Assembly (NCBI GenBank): GCA_949295035.1
Contig: CASFJO010000008.1
Coordinates: 1 to 59,865, forward strand
Direction: 5' to 3'
Length of the DNA: 59,865 nucleotides
Origin: an uncultured Gemmiger sp.
GTDB lineage: Bacteria; Bacillota; Clostridia; Oscillospirales; Ruminococcaceae
Part shown: positions 56,882-59,865 of the stretch, piece by piece
Layout of the letters: every line of letters starts with the position of its first letter
Numbering within the stretch: position 1 is the stretch's first letter
Made by a program: the position numbers and the translations under genes
The notes under the pieces: model-generated
Seen by the model: the letters and a program-made list of their open reading frames with translations, nothing else
The model's database searches: none
Told to the model about the DNA's origin: nothing

Positions 56882-58651
56882 TCATTCCGCCTCGGCCTGC
56901 TCGGGCACGGTGTAGCGGCGGCGGTATTTTTCCAGCCGCTGGGCGAACTTGGCGTCCCCCGCCTTGATGCCCGCCAGATACTCGTGGGTGTCAAAGCTGT
57001 CCTGCGCCATCTCAATCACCGCCACCGCCACGTTGCTGCAATGGTCGGCCACCCGCTCGTAGTTGTTCAGCAGATCGGAGAAGATAAAGCCCAGTTCGAT
57101 GGTGCACACCCCGTTCTGCAGCCGCAGGATGTGCCGGGCTTTCAGTTCCCGGGTAAGCTCGTCCACCACCTGTTCGATGGGCTCCACCTTGCCGGCCAGG
57201 TACACGTCATCCTTGCGGAAGGCCTCCAGCGTCTTGTCCAGCGCCTCCTGCACCGCGCCGGTCAGCACCTGCATCTCCTGGCGGGCGGCCTCGGAGAATT
57301 GCAGCTGTTTGTCGTGCAGTTCACGGGCGGCCTTCAGCACGTTCACCGCGTGGTCGCCGATCCGCTCGAAGTCGGTGATGGTGTTCAGCAGCTTGGAGAC
57401 CTCCCGGCTGTCGCCCAGGGTCATGCTGCGGCTGGAAAGATGCACCAGATAGGTGCCCAGCACGTCCTCGTAGTGGTCGATCTGTTCCTCGCTTTGTTCG
57501 ATCTCGGCGGCCAGCTTATCGTCCCACTTTTCGGTCAGGGACATGGCCTTGAGCAGGGAGGTGCGGGCCAAAGTGGCCATCTCACCGGCCAGATTGCGGC
57601 TCTGCTCCACCGCCACGGCGGGGGTGGAGAGAAGCCGCTCGTCCAGCAGGGCGAAGTGTTCCGGCGTGCCGGAGGGCTCGTCCGGAATGGTGAGATAGGC
57701 CAGCTTCTCCAGCACCCGGGCGAAGGGCAGCATGAGAGCGGTGGCCAGAAGATTGAAGGTGGTGTGCACTACCGCGATGCCCATGGCGTCGATGGGCAGA
57801 TCCACAAACTGGAACTGGAAGACCGCCCGCAGCAGATAGAACACGATCAGAAAGCCGGTGGCGCCGATCACGTTAAAGTACAGATGCACCAGGGCGGCCC
57901 GGCGGGCGTTTTTTGTGGTGCCCACCGAACTGAGAATGGCGGTCACGCAGGTGCCGATGTTCTGGCCCAGGATGATGGGGATGGCGCTGCCGTAGCTCAC
58001 CGCGCCGGTGGCGCTCAGCGCCTGCAGAATGCCCACGCTGGCGCTGCTGGACTGGATGATGCCGGTGAGGATCGCGCCGGCCAGCAGCCCCAGGATCGGG
58101 TTTTCAAAGGCGGTGAACAGCCGGGTGAAAGCGGGTACCTCGCTCAGCGGTTCCACCGCGCCGCTCATGGCCTCCATACCGGTCATCAGGATGGCAAAGC
58201 CCAGCAGGATGGAACCGATATCCTTTTTGCGGTCGCTCTTGCAGAACATATACAAAACGATGCCGATCAGCGCCAGCACCGGCGAGAAGTTGGCGGGCTT
58301 GAGCATCTGGATCCACCAGCTGTCCCCCTGCAGGCCGGACAAACTCAGGATCCAGGCGGTGACGGTGGTGCCCACGTTGGCGCCCATGATCACATTGATG
58401 GCCTGGCCCAGCTGCATCACGCCGCTGTTGACAAAACCCACCACCATAACGGTGGTGGCGGAGGAACTCTGGATCACCGCGGTGACCAGAAGCCCCAGCA
58501 GAAATCCCCGCAGCGGTTTGGAGGAAAGTTTCTCCAGAATGATCTGCAGCCGGCCGCCGGCCTGCTTTTCCAGGCCCTTGCCCATCACGTCCATACCGAA
58601 CAGGAACAGGGCCAGCCCGCCGAACAGGCTGAACACGTTGAAAATCGACAT
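56882..58651 (-). CDS. Na+/phosphate cotransporter with PhoU-like domain
   Basis: The 589-residue protein has two Na/Pi-cotransporter repeats with the paired signature QSSSATT and QSSSASV in the membrane part (1-330). A cytoplasmic helical PhoU-like domain follows (about 360-570, with DFERIGDHAVNV and NNYERVADHCSNVA). It imports phosphate with sodium. ATG 58651 follows AAGGGGGA. First in an operon with a PhoB/PhoR pair, so expression is probably raised when phosphate is scarce. Confidence 0.92.
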   Translation of the reverse strand: MSIFNVFSLFGGLALFLFGMDVMGKGLEKQAGGRLQIILEKLSSKPLRGFLLGLLVTAVIQSSSATTVMVVGFVNSGVMQLGQAINVIMGANVGTTVTAWILSLSGLQGDSWWIQMLKPANFSPVLALIGIVLYMFCKSDRKKDIGSILLGFAILMTGMEAMSGAVEPLSEVPAFTRLFTAFENPILGLLAGAILTGIIQSSSASVGILQALSATGAVSYGSAIPIILGQNIGTCVTAILSSVGTTKNARRAALVHLYFNVIGATGFLIVFYLLRAVFQFQFVDLPIDAMGIAVVHTTFNLLATALMLPFARVLEKLAYLTIPDEPSGTPEHFALLDERLLSTPAVAVEQSRNLAGEMATLARTSLLKAMSLTEKWDDKLAAEIEQSEEQIDHYEDVLGTYLVHLSSRSMTLGDSREVSKLLNTITDFERIGDHAVNVLKAARELHDKQLQFSEAARQEMQVLTGAVQEALDKTLEAFRKDDVYLAGKVEPIEQVVDELTRELKARHILRLQNGVCTIELGFIFSDLLNNYERVADHCSNVAVAVIEMAQDSFDTHEYLAGIKAGDAKFAQRLEKYRRRYTVPEQAEAE

Positions 58652-58681
58652 GCGATATCCCCCTTGTTTGCATACACTATC

Positions 58682-58709
58682 ACTATACCACACGAATCGT
58701 GTCATACAA
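58682..58709 (-). promoter_or_regulatory. nptA-phoB-phoR promoter
   Basis: On the minus strand TTGTAT, 16 bases, TATAGT with extended TG. The spacer holds a 13-base palindrome ACACGAATCGTGT (58690-58702), a likely operator. Confidence 0.65.
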
Positions 58710-58753
58710 TGTATAGTTTATGGTGTGCCGTGTAAAATTCTCGTTCAGAGCCA

Positions 58754-58771
58754 TGTAAAGTTTCTGTAAAG
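58754..58771 (-). promoter_or_regulatory. Pho-box-like direct repeat
   Basis: On the minus strand CTTTACA is repeated after four bases (GAAA), an 11-base period as in Pho boxes. Further half-site-like TTTTACA at 58731-58737 and CTATACA at 58710-58716 lie roughly in phase toward the promoter. Confidence 0.55.
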
Positions 58772-58804
58772 TGGCCGCCGCCGGGCTTTTGCCGGGCGGG
58801 GCAG

Positions 58805-58834
58805 TTGCCCTTTCGCGGCGGGTTGTGGTATAAT
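58805..58834 (+). promoter_or_regulatory. ruvC-ruvA promoter
   Basis: TTGCCC, 18 bases, consensus TATAAT with extended TG. Confidence 0.7.
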
Positions 58835-58895
58835 ACATCAGTTAAACTGGCCGTGGCATACCCAAACGGGCCCGGCCCCGAGGGAGGAAACGATC

Positions 58896-59396
58896 GTGCG
58901 GGTACTGGGCCTGGACCCCGGGTATGCCATTGTGGGCTGGGGCGTTGTGGAGTATGTGGGCAACCGGTTCACGCCGGTGGATTTCGGCGCGGTGACCACC
59001 GCCGCCGGCACCCCTTTCGAGCAGCGGCTGTGCCAGGTGTACGACGGGGTGGACCGGGTGCTGGAGACCTGCCGGCCGGAGGCCATCAGCATAGAACAAT
59101 TGTTCTACCAGCACAACCAGACCACCGTGATCGGGGTGGCGGAGGCCCGGGGCGTCATCCTGCTGGCCGCCGCCCGGCGGGGGGTGCCGGTGTTTGAGTA
59201 CACCCCCATGCAGGTCAAGCAGGCGGTCACCGGATACGGCAAGGCGGTGAAAAAGCAGGTCCAGGAGATGACCCGGGTGCTGCTGCGCCTGGATGCCGTG
59301 CCCAAGCCCGACGACACCGCCGACGCGCTGGCCATGGCCATCGCCCATTGCCATTGCAGCCGCAGCCGGCTGGCCGGCCTGCCGCTGCGCCGATAA
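58896..59396 (+). CDS. ruvC: Holliday junction endonuclease RuvC
   Basis: The 166-residue nuclease cuts Holliday junctions after RuvAB branch migration. Metal-binding acids are in VLGLDPG (Asp7), ISIEQLFYQHNQ and the C-terminal PDDTADALAMAIAH. GTG 58896 follows GAGGGAGG. RuvA begins 13 bases after the stop. Confidence 0.96.
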   Translation: MRVLGLDPGYAIVGWGVVEYVGNRFTPVDFGAVTTAAGTPFEQRLCQVYDGVDRVLETCRPEAISIEQLFYQHNQTTVIGVAEARGVILLAAARRGVPVFEYTPMQVKQAVTGYGKAVKKQVQEMTRVLLRLDAVPKPDDTADALAMAIAHCHCSRSRLAGLPLRR

Positions 59397-59409
59397 AGGA
59401 GACGGGTTT

Positions 59410-59865
59410 ATGATCTATTGCCTGAAGGGCGAACTGCTGAAAAAAACCACCGAGCAGGCGGTGATCCTGTGCGGCGGGGTGGGCTATCAGGTGCAGCTGC
59501 CCGCCACCGTGGCCGCGGCGCTGCCCGGCGCGGGGGCGCAGGTCACCCTGTATACCTATATGAATCTCACCGAAAATGATGTCAGCCTGTTCGGCTTCTC
59601 CACCGAGGAGCAGCAGGCCTGCTTCAAGATGCTGATCGGGGTGTCCGGCGTGGGGCCCCGGGTGGGCATGGCGATCCTGAGCGTGCTCAGCCCGGAAAAG
59701 GTGGCGCTGGCGGTCTCCGCCGGGGACCACAAGGCCTTTACCGCCGCCAGTGGGGTGGGCCCCAAGCTGGCCCAGCGCATCACCCTGGAACTCAAGGACC
59801 AGGTGGGCAAGGGCCTGCCCGAGGGGCTGGGCTTCGGCGCTGACGCCGCCGCGGCCGCGCCGCCC
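59410..59865 (+). CDS. ruvA: Holliday junction helicase subunit RuvA (partial)
   Basis: The first 152 codons are present; the gene runs off the window. The OB-fold domain (MIYCLKGELLKK, GVGYQVQLPA, NLTENDVSLFGF) is followed by two helix-hairpin-helix motifs (LIGVSGVGPRVGMAIL and ASGVGPKLAQRITLELKD). The last visible part is an Ala-rich linker to domain III. RuvA binds the four-way junction and loads RuvB. ATG 59410 follows AAAGGAG; the ruvC-ruvA order implies that ruvB follows. Confidence 0.95.
   Translation, partial: MIYCLKGELLKKTTEQAVILCGGVGYQVQLPATVAAALPGAGAQVTLYTYMNLTENDVSLFGFSTEEQQACFKMLIGVSGVGPRVGMAILSVLSPEKVALAVSAGDHKAFTAASGVGPKLAQRITLELKDQVGKGLPEGLGFGADAAAAAPP

Overview
The window looks like chromosomal DNA from a GC-rich member of the Clostridia, most likely an Oscillospiraceae/Ruminococcaceae gut anaerobe of the Faecalibacterium-Gemmiger-Subdoligranulum kind. 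This is inferred from high GC, strong AGGAGG-type ribosome sites, an orphan MsmX/UgpC-type ATPase, a Firmicutes-type GalT, meso-diaminopimelate dehydrogenase, an archaeal-type ProRS and SpoIID. No rRNA or marker gene fixes the species.

Layout. 1-1219: remains of an integrated element (decayed MobA/MobL relaxase) on the 3' side of a tRNA-Arg(CCU), with repeated GTTAGCAAGG decamers and a second tRNA-Arg reduced to its 5' half. 1558-11227: a surface-polysaccharide operon: capE-capF-capG (UDP-L-FucNAc synthesis), an acyltransferase, a WbuB-like glycosyltransferase, a GT2/DUF2304 pair and an MBOAT/SGNH O-acylation pair. 11303-19331: a second acyltransferase, rpoN, an Exp7-like P-type ATPase whose ribosome site lies in a long hairpin, threonine aldolase, a membrane protein and an HD phosphohydrolase. 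19369-23486: an AT-richer 4.1-kb element with perfect 14-bp inverted ends. It holds a large serine recombinase, a frameshifted regulator and fused relics of a cytosine methyltransferase and a Z1 endonuclease, and it appears to split a transcription terminator.

23594-40600: accessory metabolism and regulation: msmX with a divergent AraC gene, nagB, a PII-like protein with a Kef-type antiporter behind a promoter-proximal terminator, galE, a second AraC regulator, a VanY lipoprotein, a ROK protein, a YhcH protein, SpoIID, citrate synthase, a LUD protein, a cysteine-less peroxiredoxin-like protein and an ECF sigma/anti-sigma pair. 40848-48415: housekeeping on the minus strand: proS, acpP, ddh, a DUF1874-like protein and the glycolytic cluster pgk-tpiA-gpmI.

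48548-51643: a BlaI-type repressor with two operator boxes and an M56 (BlaR1-like) membrane protease carrying a large unassigned sensor domain. 51806-58771: galK-galT, then an nptA-phoB-phoR operon with a Pho-box-like direct repeat. 58805-end: ruvC and the start of ruvA.

The best candidates for something undescribed are the M56 protease with its roughly 500-residue non-transpeptidase sensor, the PII-like/antiporter pair behind a terminator at its own promoter, and the P-type ATPase leader hairpin. The remaining genes belong to known families.
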